Part shown: in pieces, positions 51,975-60,056 of the stretch
How the letters are laid out: every line of letters begins with the position of its first letter
How positions within the stretch are numbered: the first letter of the stretch is position 1
Source: Rhizobium sp. Root482
GTDB taxonomy: Bacteria; Pseudomonadota; Alphaproteobacteria; Rhizobiales; Rhizobiaceae
Assembly: GCF_001426565.1 (NCBI RefSeq)
Contig: NZ_LMFA01000005.1
Span: 79,718 to 143,717, forward strand
Direction: 5' to 3'
Length of the DNA: 64,000 nucleotides
The notes under the pieces: model-generated
Databases searched by the model: none
What the model saw: the letters and a program-made list of their open reading frames with translations, nothing else
Told to the model about the DNA's origin: nothing
Program-made: the position numbers and the translations under genes

Positions 51975-53333
51975 TCAGCCGATAAAGGTATCGTAGAGAA
52001 GCTTGAGGTTCAGCACGACGATGATCGAGGCGACGATCCAAGCAAGGGCCGCCACATATTTCGGGATGACGAAGGCGCCCATCTTCTTCTTGTCGGAAAC
52101 GAAACGCACCAGCGGGATCACCGCGAAGGGCAGTTGCATCGACAGGATGACCTGACTGAACACCAGCAGTTCGGCGGTGCCCTCGTCGCCATACAGCCAG
52201 GTGACGATGACGACCGGGACGATGGCGATGCCGCGCGTCACGAGACGGCGGGCCCATTGCGGAATGCGCAGCCGCAGGAAACCCTCCATGACGATCTGAC
52301 CGGCAAGCGTTGCCGTCACGGTGGAATTGAGGCCGGAGGCAAGCAGCGCCACGGCAAAAAGGGTAGAGGCGACGCCGAGCCCCAGAAGCGGCGACAGGAG
52401 TTCATAGGCCTGGCCGATCTCGGCCACGTCGGTGCGGCCATTGGCATGGAAGACCGAGGCCGCGACGATCAGGATGGCAGCATTGATGAACAGCGCCAGC
52501 ATAAGCGCAATGGTGCTGTCTGCAGTCGCCCATTTGATCGCATCGCGCTTTCCTTCATCTGTGCGCTTGTAGTTGCGGGTCTGGACGATCGAGGAATGCA
52601 GATAGAGATTATGCGGCATGACGGTGGCGCCGATGATGCCGATGGCGATGTAGAGCATGGCCGGATTGGTGACGATCTCGGTCGACGGCAGGAAGCCGCT
52701 GAGCACGGCGGCCACCGGCGGCGCCGCGGCGGCGATCTGGATGACGAAGCAGGTGGCGATGACGATCAGGAGCGCGATGACGAAGGCCTCGAGAAAGCGG
52801 AAGCCCTTGTTCATCAGGAGCAGCAGCAGAAAGGCATCAAGCGCGGTGATCAGCGCGCCGCTGAGCAGCGGAATGCCGAACAGCAGTTGCAGCGCGATCG
52901 CCGTGCCGATCACCTCGGCGAGGTCACAGGCGATGATGGCGGCCTCGCAGGCCAGCCACAGCAGGAAATTGACCGGCCTGGAATAGGTGTCGCGACAGGC
53001 CTGGGCGAGATCGCGGCCGGTAGCGATGCCAAGCCGAGCGGCCAGCGCCTGCAGGAGGATCGCCATCAGGTTGGACAGCAGAATGACCGTCAGCAGCGTA
53101 TAGCCGAACTGCGAGCCACCGGCGATGTCGGTCGCCCAGTTGCCGGGGTCCATGTAACCGACGGAGACCATATAGCCCGGGCCCATGAAGGCGAGCATGC
53201 GGCGAAACCAGAGCCCGCCGGTGGGCACCGCAACGGAGGAATTGACCTCAGGAAGGCTGGGGCGCGCATCCTCCTCGGGTTTGGAGAAGGTCCAGTTGCG
53301 CTGCGGCGGAAGGACGGTTTCAGAATTGGACAT
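51975..53333 (-). CDS. mntH: Nramp-family Mn2+/divalent metal transporter
   Basis: A 452-residue Nramp transporter that imports Mn2+ (also Fe2+) with protons. The metal site shows DPGN at residues 62-65 ([11 protein letters not shown]) and [11 protein letters not shown] with the second signature in helix 6. Eleven to twelve hydrophobic helices fit. It is divergent from mntR, with a palindromic site at 53398-53412 between them, so it is repressed by MntR with Mn2+ in all likelihood. The start at 53333 has MSNSETV. Confidence 0.95.
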   Translation of the reverse strand: MSNSETVLPPQRNWTFSKPEEDARPSLPEVNSSVAVPTGGLWFRRMLAFMGPGYMVSVGYMDPGNWATDIAGGSQFGYTLLTVILLSNLMAILLQALAARLGIATGRDLAQACRDTYSRPVNFLLWLACEAAIIACDLAEVIGTAIALQLLFGIPLLSGALITALDAFLLLLLMNKGFRFLEAFVIALLIVIATCFVIQIAAAAPPVAAVLSGFLPSTEIVTNPAMLYIAIGIIGATVMPHNLYLHSSIVQTRNYKRTDEGKRDAIKWATADSTIALMLALFINAAILIVAASVFHANGRTDVAEIGQAYELLSPLLGLGVASTLFAVALLASGLNSTVTATLAGQIVMEGFLRLRIPQWARRLVTRGIAIVPVVIVTWLYGDEGTAELLVFSQVILSMQLPFAVIPLVRFVSDKKKMGAFVIPKYVAALAWIVASIIVVLNLKLLYDTFIG

Positions 53334-53397
53334 GCGGGTGGCTCCGGGGCGGAAAAATCTCTTCGGCCTGGAAACTATGTCAGCATTCAACATTATG

Positions 53398-53412
53398 CAA
53401 TATGCTATATTG
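53398..53412. promoter_or_regulatory. Candidate MntR operator
   Basis: CAATAT-GCT-ATATTG is a perfect 6-bp inverted repeat with a 3-base spacer, in the divergent gap between mntH and mntR, 65 bases upstream of mntH. An AT-rich dyad of this size suits a DtxR/MntR dimer. That MntR binds here is inferred from location. Confidence 0.55.
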
Positions 53413-53502
53413 TATTGATCTGGCTTTTTTCGACAATCGGGCCGAATGGTCCCGCATGTGGAGGACGGGATAAAGCCGTTCTGAAAATCGGGAGCCCATG
53501 TT

Positions 53503-54033
53503 ATGAACCTCGGGAGCCGCCAAATGGCCAGACAGAAGACCCGACCGACAATCAAGGAACCCTGCCCTTTGCCGCGCCGCTCCCTTCCCCGCACGGATCC
53601 GCTTCCAGACGCGGATACTCATTCCGAGGGTTTCCGGCAGACCCGCGAGGCGAACCGCGGCGCGCTGGTCGAGGATTATGTGGAACTGATCGCGGACCTG
53701 ATCGAGGACGGCAACGAGGCACGCCAGGTCGATATCGCCGCCCGTCTCGGCGTCGCCCAGCCGACCGTCGCCAAGATGCTGGCGCGGTTGGCCGCCGAGG
53801 GTCTCGTCTCGCGAAAACCCTATCGTGGCGTGTTCCTGACCGAGGCCGGCCAGAAGATGGCGCTCGAAAGCCGGGCCCGCCACCAGACCGTGGAAGCCTT
53901 CCTGCGCTGCCTCGGGGTCAGCCCGGAAACCGCGCGCATCGATTCCGAGGGCATAGAGCACCATGTCAGCGGCGAAACGCTGGAGGCTTTCCGCCGGTTC
54001 ATCGAGGCCAACGGAGATCCCGGAAGGGGTTAG
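53503..54033 (+). CDS. mntR: Manganese-responsive regulator MntR (DtxR family)
   Basis: A protein of 176 residues, or 169 if started at ATG 53524, since both have a GGGAG ribosome site at a workable distance. [41 protein letters not shown] and [20 protein letters not shown] closely match enterobacterial MntR and its Mn2+ ligands. It senses Mn2+ and represses mntH, which is divergent. It overlaps the EamA transporter stop by four bases (convergent). Confidence 0.93.
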   Translation: MNLGSRQMARQKTRPTIKEPCPLPRRSLPRTDPLPDADTHSEGFRQTREANRGALVEDYVELIADLIEDGNEARQVDIAARLGVAQPTVAKMLARLAAEGLVSRKPYRGVFLTEAGQKMALESRARHQTVEAFLRCLGVSPETARIDSEGIEHHVSGETLEAFRRFIEANGDPGRG

Positions 54034-54908
54034 CCGGGCCGCAGCCGGCGGCCGAAGCGCTCACCCAGAATGATGATCATGCCGGCCGAGAAGATCAGCG
54101 CCGCGCCGACGAAAACCTGGCGCGCCGGCACGTCGCCCCAGATCAGGAAGCCGATGCCGAAGGCCCAGATCAGCGAGGAATATTCGAACGGCGCCAGCAT
54201 CGAGACCGGCGCCCGGCGCATGCCCTCGAACAGTGCATATTGCGCGATGCCGGCGATCAGCCCGGTGCCGGCCATCAGCGCCACGTCGACAAGGCTCGGC
54301 GTCACCCAGGAGACGGCGACCGCAATGCCGGTGAAGACGATGAAGAAGCCGCTGGAAATGGTCATCTGCACCAGCGTCACCTCCTGCATCGCGGTCTTGC
54401 GCAGAAGCACGGTCGAGATCGCCCAGAACACCGCCGCCTGCAGGGCCAGCCAGACCGGAAGGGAAAGCGTCATGCCGGTGCCAAGCGGATCGGTGGCGAC
54501 CACGACGCCGATAAAGCCGACAAACACGGCGATCCAGCGCAAGGGCGGCACATCTTCCTTCAGGATCGGCACCGCCAGGATGGTGATGAGGATCGGCGAG
54601 GCATAATAGAGCGTCGTCAGTTCCGCGAGCCCGAGATCGCGCGCCGCCGTGTAATAGGACAACCAGGCGGCAAGCAGCAGAAGATTGCGCAGGAAGAGCG
54701 GCCTGAGCACCGGCGAGTGCCGCGCGCTGCGCAGCACCGGCCGACGGCCGATCGCGACGCAGATCGCAAAGATCGTCACGCTGCGCACGAACAGGATTTG
54801 CCAGACCGGCAGCGCCACCACCAGCCATTTGACCGAGGCATCCTGCAGCGTGAACAGGAAATAGGAAAACATCGTCAGCAGAATGCCGGACAGGACGGAG
54901 GTATTCAC
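54030..54908 (-). CDS. EamA/DMT-family transporter
   Basis: A 292-residue protein with ten membrane helices in two EamA repeats. [51 protein letters not shown] and the second half starting near [22 protein letters not shown] are typical of the drug/metabolite exporter superfamily. The substrate is unknown; S-adenosylmethionine or amino-acid export occurs in relatives. It is convergent with mntR, sharing the last four bases. Confidence 0.9.
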   Translation of the reverse strand: MNTSVLSGILLTMFSYFLFTLQDASVKWLVVALPVWQILFVRSVTIFAICVAIGRRPVLRSARHSPVLRPLFLRNLLLLAAWLSYYTAARDLGLAELTTLYYASPILITILAVPILKEDVPPLRWIAVFVGFIGVVVATDPLGTGMTLSLPVWLALQAAVFWAISTVLLRKTAMQEVTLVQMTISSGFFIVFTGIAVAVSWVTPSLVDVALMAGTGLIAGIAQYALFEGMRRAPVSMLAPFEYSSLIWAFGIGFLIWGDVPARQVFVGAALIFSAGMIIILGERFGRRLRPG

Positions 54909-54984
54909 GGTGGGCTCCAGAAGACGGCAAGGAACACGGCGCCGCCGCCTGTGATAGACTGCGGCAAACGGCTAAGGAAGAGGC

Positions 54985-55080
54985 ATGATCAACGCGGCTG
55001 TGGCGAAAAATGGGGGTCGCGAGCGCCATCGAAGCGGGGCAAACGGCCTCGCCCGCCAGCAACCGCATTTGGACGGTTAA
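54985..55080 (+). CDS. Possible 31-residue peptide gene
   Basis: A short frame beginning MINAAVAKNGGRERHRSG, with a good ribosome site (AAGGAAGAGG directly upstream). It lies in the 168-base gap between the EamA and chaA genes, and its stop overlaps the chaA stop on the other strand. There is no homology I can recall and the length is at the limit of chance. It might be the start of a decayed gene or a leader peptide. Confidence 0.25.
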   Translation: MINAAVAKNGGRERHRSGANGLARQQPHLDG

Positions 55081-56159
55081 AGTCCGATCAAGGACAGCAT
55101 GACGAAGGTCGCGAACAGCACGAAATGGGTCATGCCCTCGATGGCATTGGTCTCGCCGTCGTTGAGATTGATGGCGGCGGCGATCAGGGTGATCGTCACC
55201 ATCACCGTCTGCACCGGCGTCATCGCCATGATGAAGGGCTGGCCGGTATAGAGCGCGATCGCCTCCATCACCGGAACCGTCAGGATGACGGTCGAGAGCG
55301 AGGCGCCGAGTGCGATGTTGACGACGGCCTGCATACGGTTGGCAAGGGCCGCGCGCAGCGCCGTCATGATTTCCGGCGAGGCCGAGATTGCCGCCACCAC
55401 GATGGCCGTCATGACCGGCGGCGCGCCGCTGCCCTTCAGGCCTGCCGTCAAAAGGCCGGACATGATTTCCGCCAGGATGCCGATCACCACCACGCCGATG
55501 ACGAGGATGGTGATGGCGGCGGTCACCGGTTCGTCTTCCAGCACGTGCCGGACCGCGCCTTCGCGTTTCGGATAGCTGTAGCTGAAGAAATAGCTGTGAA
55601 CGCCGACCTGCATCTTCAGGAAGACCGCGTAAAGCGTGACCATGGCGCCGATGGTGAAGGCGGAATAGAGATGCCATTTGGCAGCCGGAACGAATTCCGG
55701 GACGATCATCGAAATGCCCATCGCCGTCAGGATCATGACGCAATAGGTGCGGCTGGAATCGTCGTTATAGGCCTGTTCCCCGTGCTTCAGGCCGCCCACC
55801 AGCGCCGCAAGCCCGAGAATGCCGTTGATATCCAGCATGACGGCGGAATAGATCGTGTCGCGCACCAGCGTCGGCGAACTTTCGCCGCTCATCATGATCG
55901 CCAGGATAATCACCTCGACCAGCACCGCCGAGAGGGTCAGGATCATCGTGCCATAGGGATCTCCCACCTTGGCGGCCAGCACTTCGGCGTGGTGGGCGAC
56001 GCGCATCGAGGCGAGCACGATGGCAAAGACCAGCACCGCCGCGCCGGCAAGTGCTGCCATGCGGCCTGCCTCCAGAAGCATATGCTCGAGCAGGAAGCCG
56101 ACGACCGCCAGGGCCGCGGCGACGAGGAGAAGCATTTCGGATTTCAGAATGGCAGACAC
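55077..56159 (-). CDS. chaA: ChaA-type Ca2+:H+ (Na+:H+) antiporter
   Basis: A 360-residue antiporter with about ten membrane helices. AILTLSAVLVEVIILAIMM-type segment (MILTLSAVLVEVIILAIMM), DTIYSAVMLDINGILGLAAL and the second half with AISASPEIMTALRAALANRMQ and LGASLSTVILTVPVMEAI carry the acidic residues of the cation/proton exchanger family. ChaA exports Ca2+, Na+ or K+ in exchange for H+. I start at GTG 56159 (MSAILKSEM), with GAGAGG four bases upstream; TTG at 56171 is the alternative. It is divergent from the S24 repressor gene. Confidence 0.9.
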   Translation of the reverse strand: MSAILKSEMLLLVAAALAVVGFLLEHMLLEAGRMAALAGAAVLVFAIVLASMRVAHHAEVLAAKVGDPYGTMILTLSAVLVEVIILAIMMSGESSPTLVRDTIYSAVMLDINGILGLAALVGGLKHGEQAYNDDSSRTYCVMILTAMGISMIVPEFVPAAKWHLYSAFTIGAMVTLYAVFLKMQVGVHSYFFSYSYPKREGAVRHVLEDEPVTAAITILVIGVVVIGILAEIMSGLLTAGLKGSGAPPVMTAIVVAAISASPEIMTALRAALANRMQAVVNIALGASLSTVILTVPVMEAIALYTGQPFIMAMTPVQTVMVTITLIAAAINLNDGETNAIEGMTHFVLFATFVMLSLIGL

Positions 56160-56363
56160 GTCGCCTCTCAACCATCGGGAAGGAAGAGAAGTATAGGCGG
56201 CAAGCCCGGCATTTCAATTCCGCCGGTGACAACGATAAAAAGGGCTCCTGGGATTATTTTCCTCTCCTGCTTTACTCCGACGGCTATTTTCGCTAATCTT
56301 ATCCAGGAAATCTGTTACACAGCGGAGAAAGCGTCACGCTTCATCACCGCAGGATGCGCAACG

Positions 56364-57044
56364 ATGTTTTCACATGACCGGATCTGGAGCGCGATCGACG
56401 CGCTCGCCGAGCGTCATCAGCTATCGCCCTCGGGCCTTGCCCGGCGGGCCGGGCTCGATCCGACCTCCTTCAACAAGTCCAAGCGCCATTCCGCCGACGG
56501 GCGCGAGCGCTGGCCCTCGACGGAATCGATCGCCAAGGTCCTCGATGCGACCGGCTCGACCATTGCCCAGTTCATGGAATTCCTGCGTCCTGGAGCCCTG
56601 TCCGGCCCCCTGCCCGATGCGGCCATGCCCGACGGCGCCTTTCCGCCGCAGACCGGCTCCATTCCTCTGCTCGGCTTTGCCCAGGCAGGTGCCGGCGGCT
56701 TCTTCGACGATGGCGGCTTCCCGGCAGGCCAGGGCTGGGATGTGGTCGAGTTTCCCGCGGCGCCCGCCGCCAGGGCCGGCGTCTATGCGCTGGAAATCCA
56801 GGGCGACAGCATGATGCCGCTCTATCGCGATGGCGATGTGCTGATCGTCGAGCCGGGCGCGCAGATCCGCCGCGGCGACCGGGTCGTGGTCAAGACCACG
56901 GAAGGCGAGGTCATGGCAAAGGTGCTGATGCGCCAGACCGCGCGCAGCATCGAACTTCTGTCGCTCAATCCCGAGCATCCGAACCGCCTGTTCGACCTTG
57001 GCGATGTCGAATGGATCGCGCGGATCATCTGGGCGAGCCAATAG
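56364..57044 (+). CDS. HTH transcriptional regulator with LexA-like S24 peptidase domain
   Basis: A 226-residue repressor. Residues 1-75 hold a helix-turn-helix (LSPSGLARRAGLDPTSFNKSK). The C-terminal domain is a LexA/CI-type self-cleaving fold: catalytic Ser149 in IQGDSMMPLYRDGD and Lys186 in EVMAKVLMR, exactly 37 residues apart as in LexA. Ala-Gly pairs at 108-111 (FAQAGAGG) could be the cleavage site. Such proteins respond to DNA damage or metabolites, and rhizobial members are poorly known. It lies 13 bases before the SNase-like gene. Confidence 0.9.
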   Translation: MFSHDRIWSAIDALAERHQLSPSGLARRAGLDPTSFNKSKRHSADGRERWPSTESIAKVLDATGSTIAQFMEFLRPGALSGPLPDAAMPDGAFPPQTGSIPLLGFAQAGAGGFFDDGGFPAGQGWDVVEFPAAPAARAGVYALEIQGDSMMPLYRDGDVLIVEPGAQIRRGDRVVVKTTEGEVMAKVLMRQTARSIELLSLNPEHPNRLFDLGDVEWIARIIWASQ

Positions 57045-57057
57045 GACAGTTTTCCTG

Positions 57058-57837
57058 ATGAAGCGGCATCTGTTTATTGCCGGCGGCGGCCTGGCCGCTA
57101 TTTGCCTGACGGTGGCGCTGCTGGGCCTCGGCGCTTCCTCCATTCGGCACCGGCAGGATGCTGCCACACCCGACTTCCTTCTGGAAACGCCCGGGAATGC
57201 CGATATCCCGGAGATCGGTGCCTCCGCCTTGCCCTTCGACGACATGGTGACGGAGCCTGAAAAACCCGTCCGCGACATCGCTCCGGAGCAATTCTTCATG
57301 CCCGGGGATGTGACGGCCAAACCCCTGAAGCGCATCGAGCCGCGCCTGCCGCTTTCGCAAGCCCCCGCCCGGCCGAAGCCGGAACCGGTGGTGCTGCGCC
57401 ATCCGATTGTGCTCTCGGCCGGCCTCATCCGCTTCGGCGACAGGCTGGTGCAGTTGGAAGGCCTGCTGCCGCAGCAGGCGGACCGGACCTGCGGCAGCGA
57501 CGAGCGCTGGCCCTGCGGCATGGTGGCGCGCACCGCCCTTCGCAATTTCCTTAGAGCCCGCGCCCTCCTCTGCAAGGTTCCAGAAAAAGGCTGGCAAGGA
57601 ACATTCGTTACCACCTGCACCGTCAATTCCGTGGATCCGGCCGCATGGCTGGCGCAGAACGGCTGGGGCGAGGCCCCGGCCGGCTCGCCGTTCGAGCCCG
57701 AGATACAAGCGGCGAAGGAAGCGGGCCTCGGATTCTTCGGAAGCGATCCGCGCGACACCGACACGCCCCTTGCCACCGGCGAAGCGAGTGTTTCAGGCGA
57801 CGGCCAGGCGATGACGGGGTCCGGGCCGGACTTGTAA
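57058..57837 (+). CDS. Secreted SNase/thermonuclease-like domain protein
   Basis: A 259-residue exported protein with an N-terminal signal or anchor (HLFIAGGGLAAICLTVALLG), a Pro-rich linker of about 80 residues, and a C-terminal domain that resembles staphylococcal nuclease-type thermonucleases in parts (LIRFGDRLVQLEGLLPQ, WPCGMVARTALRNFLRARAL, NGWGEAPAGSPFEPEIQAAK). The catalytic Arg/Asp/Glu set is not clearly complete, so it may be a degenerate or noncatalytic relative. Six cysteines may form disulfides. It follows the S24 regulator closely and may share its transcript. Confidence 0.75.
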   Translation: MKRHLFIAGGGLAAICLTVALLGLGASSIRHRQDAATPDFLLETPGNADIPEIGASALPFDDMVTEPEKPVRDIAPEQFFMPGDVTAKPLKRIEPRLPLSQAPARPKPEPVVLRHPIVLSAGLIRFGDRLVQLEGLLPQQADRTCGSDERWPCGMVARTALRNFLRARALLCKVPEKGWQGTFVTTCTVNSVDPAAWLAQNGWGEAPAGSPFEPEIQAAKEAGLGFFGSDPRDTDTPLATGEASVSGDGQAMTGSGPDL

Positions 57838-57884
57838 GCGGCGGCGCGAGCCCATACCTGTTGATCACATCCATGGAGCGCCCG

Positions 57885-58295
57885 ATGTCCGAAACCATGA
57901 GCCGTCACGACGCCCTCGTCTATATCATGGTGATGATGTCGGCGGTCGACAGGGCCATGACGGACAAGGAACTCGAGCGTATCGGCCGGCTTACCCGCTC
58001 ATTGCCGGTCTTCGAGGGCTTCGACGAGGACCGGCTGCTGCATGTCACCGCGGAATGCACCGCACTTCTGGGTGGGCCGGAAGGGCTCGACATCGCGCTC
58101 GAAGTGGTGCGCGAAGCTTTGCCGGCCCGGCTTTTCGATACGGCCTATGCGCTGGCCGTCGAACTGGCGGCAGCCGATCTCTTCGTCCGCCAGGAGGAAA
58201 TCCGCCTGTTGCAGCTGCTGCGCGACCGGCTGGGGCTCGACAAGCTCACCTGTGCCGCAATCGAGCGCGGCGCCATGGCACGCCTGCGGAAATGA
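57885..58295 (+). CDS. TerB-family tellurite-resistance-like protein
   Basis: A 136-residue alpha-helical protein. The start MSETMSRHDALVYIMVMMSAVDRAMTDKE and ELAAADLFVRQEEIRLLQLLRDRLGLDK fit the TerB fold (DjlA/TerB-like helical bundle), which binds metals at the membrane and is linked to stress responses; real tellurite resistance is not implied. ATG at 57885 has GGAG seven bases upstream. Its stop overlaps the sterol desaturase-like gene as ATGA. Confidence 0.85.
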   Translation: MSETMSRHDALVYIMVMMSAVDRAMTDKELERIGRLTRSLPVFEGFDEDRLLHVTAECTALLGGPEGLDIALEVVREALPARLFDTAYALAVELAAADLFVRQEEIRLLQLLRDRLGLDKLTCAAIERGAMARLRK

Positions 58296-59119
58296 CCTGG
58301 ACGGATGCTTCCATCTGGGGACTGGACGAGGTCGGCCTGCGGATCGCGGTCTTCACCACGTTCTTTTCAGCCCTCGCCGTTCTGGAATTGCTTCATCCGC
58401 GGCTTGATCGGCCGGAACTGATGCGGGCGCTGAAAGCCCGCCGATGGTTCACCAATCTCTCCCTTCTGCTGGTCTCGTCGCTGATCCTGCGGATCGCCTT
58501 TCCGGCGGCTGCCACGGGCGTTGCGCTGTTTGCACAGGCGAATGGGTACGGGTTTTTGCCACGCTCCGGGCTGCCGCCCTTTCTTGCGGGTCTCCTGGCC
58601 TTCGTCATTCTCGATTTCGCCATCTGGCTGGAGCACCTGGTCTTCCACCAAGTACCGCTTTTCTGGCGCATCCACCGGGTTCACCATGCCGATACAGGGC
58701 TCGACCTGACAACGGGACTGCGCTTCCATCCGCTGGAGATCCTGGTCTCCATGCTGTGGAAATCAGCGGTGATCCTGGCGCTCGGCGCACCGGTTGCAAG
58801 CGTTCTGGTCTTCGAGATCGTGCTGAACGGCGCAGCGATGTTCAACCATGCCAATCTCAAATTGCCGGCCGGCGCCGATCGCCTGCTGCGATGGCTGATC
58901 GTCACCCCGGACATGCACAGCATCCACCATTCGGCCGAACCGGCGGAGACCGATTCCAACTATGGTTTCAATCTTTCCATCTGGGACCGGCTGTTTTCCA
59001 CCTATCGCGCCCGAACGAAGCAGGCACCGGAGGATGTCCGGATCGGCCTCGCGCAGGACGAGACCGCGCATCCGTCGCGGCTTTTCTGGTCGCTGCTCCT
59101 GCCCTTGCGGAGACGGTAG
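58292..59119 (+). CDS. Sterol desaturase/fatty acid hydroxylase family protein
   Basis: A 275-residue membrane di-iron oxygenase. The eight-histidine pattern is visible: HLVFH, HRVHH, a central FNHAN, and HSIHH near the C-terminus, with three to four membrane helices before them. Members hydroxylate or desaturate fatty acids, sterols, hopanoids or carotenoids; the lipid here is unknown. Translational overlap with the TerB gene suggests a joint function in membrane or metal homeostasis, though this is only positional. Confidence 0.9.
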   Translation: MTWTDASIWGLDEVGLRIAVFTTFFSALAVLELLHPRLDRPELMRALKARRWFTNLSLLLVSSLILRIAFPAAATGVALFAQANGYGFLPRSGLPPFLAGLLAFVILDFAIWLEHLVFHQVPLFWRIHRVHHADTGLDLTTGLRFHPLEILVSMLWKSAVILALGAPVASVLVFEIVLNGAAMFNHANLKLPAGADRLLRWLIVTPDMHSIHHSAEPAETDSNYGFNLSIWDRLFSTYRARTKQAPEDVRIGLAQDETAHPSRLFWSLLLPLRRR

Positions 59120-59128
59120 CAACACTGG

Positions 59129-60001
59129 TCAATAAATGCCGGCCGGAAAATATCTGAGATAGATTTCATTCAGGCGGCCATTGCGCGACAGCTCCAGCAG
59201 GGCGTGGTCGATCGCCTGGTTCAGGGAAGGTTCGCTCTTGCGCGTCATGATCGCCAGCCCTTCGCCGAGGAAACGCTGCGAGAAATAGGCCCCATCCAGC
59301 AGTACGCAGCAGCCGGCGGCCGGGCGTCCCGCCACCCAGAAGGACAGCTGCATGGCATCCGAAAAGGCGGCGGCGATGCTGCCCTTGCCCAGGGCATCGA
59401 GCATGGCCTGACGGCTCGGAAATGTGCGGGCATCGAGCTTTGGAAAAAATGCCTTCAGCATCGCCTCATGCGTGGTCGCAGAGACGACGCCGACCGGCTT
59501 TCCGGCAAGGGCCGCTACGGAAAGCGTCGGCCCCATCGCCTGGCGGCTGGCGGCAAACCGGGCCGGCATTTTCATGAACGCCCTGGAAAAGGCAAAGCGC
59601 TGGCGCAGTTCCGGGCTGATGCCGATGCCGGCGACAACCGCCTCGCCTTGCCCCTCCTCGAGCGCCGGCTGCAGTTCGGCAAAGGGCAAGGCCTGGATCT
59701 GGCATCTGGGCTCGATCTTCAAGACCTGGCAGATCTCGCGCACCAGATCGACATGGAAACCGGCGAGCCGGCCCGACTGGTCGATGAAATTGAAGGGCGG
59801 AAAATCGACCGTCGTCAGAAACCGCAGCCGCGGAAGAGCGCTCATATCCGGCTTGGCGATGCGCTCGCGCGCGTCAAACAGCAGGGGCAGGCCGCCAGCA
59901 CTCTCGGCTGCCTGCAAAGAGGCACTGGAAATTGCAAGCTGAAGCACGCAAAGCGCGAAAATCCCGTAAAATTTTAGTAGTGCATAAAATGCGCGTCGCA
60001 T
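59129..60001 (-). CDS. ABC-type amino-acid/polar solute-binding protein
   Basis: A 290-residue periplasmic solute-binding protein with a signal peptide (FYALLKFYGIFALCVLQLAI, probable cut after LQA). LRFLTTVDFPPFNFIDQSGRLAGF is the classic opening of family 3 binding proteins, followed by ALEEGQGEAVVAGIGISPE and MPARFAASR. No permease or ATPase is nearby, so it is an orphan and may serve a remote transporter or a signalling role. I prefer ATG at 60001; ATG at 60010 is nine bases earlier. Divergent from the glycosyltransferase at 60057. Confidence 0.85.
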   Translation of the reverse strand: MRRAFYALLKFYGIFALCVLQLAISSASLQAAESAGGLPLLFDARERIAKPDMSALPRLRFLTTVDFPPFNFIDQSGRLAGFHVDLVREICQVLKIEPRCQIQALPFAELQPALEEGQGEAVVAGIGISPELRQRFAFSRAFMKMPARFAASRQAMGPTLSVAALAGKPVGVVSATTHEAMLKAFFPKLDARTFPSRQAMLDALGKGSIAAAFSDAMQLSFWVAGRPAAGCCVLLDGAYFSQRFLGEGLAIMTRKSEPSLNQAIDHALLELSRNGRLNEIYLRYFPAGIY

Positions 60002-60056
60002 TATGATCATTCCGGGATGGGCCAGGGGATATTGCCGTTTCGGCAATGGGGTTTTC

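Noticed and set aside
51738..57044. A very long plus-strand frame of 1768 codons across several genes
   Set aside because: It runs antisense to MntH, EamA and ChaA and is rich in Arg, Asp, Gly and His, the usual signature of a frame opened by high GC. Only its last part, in frame with the S24 repressor, is real.
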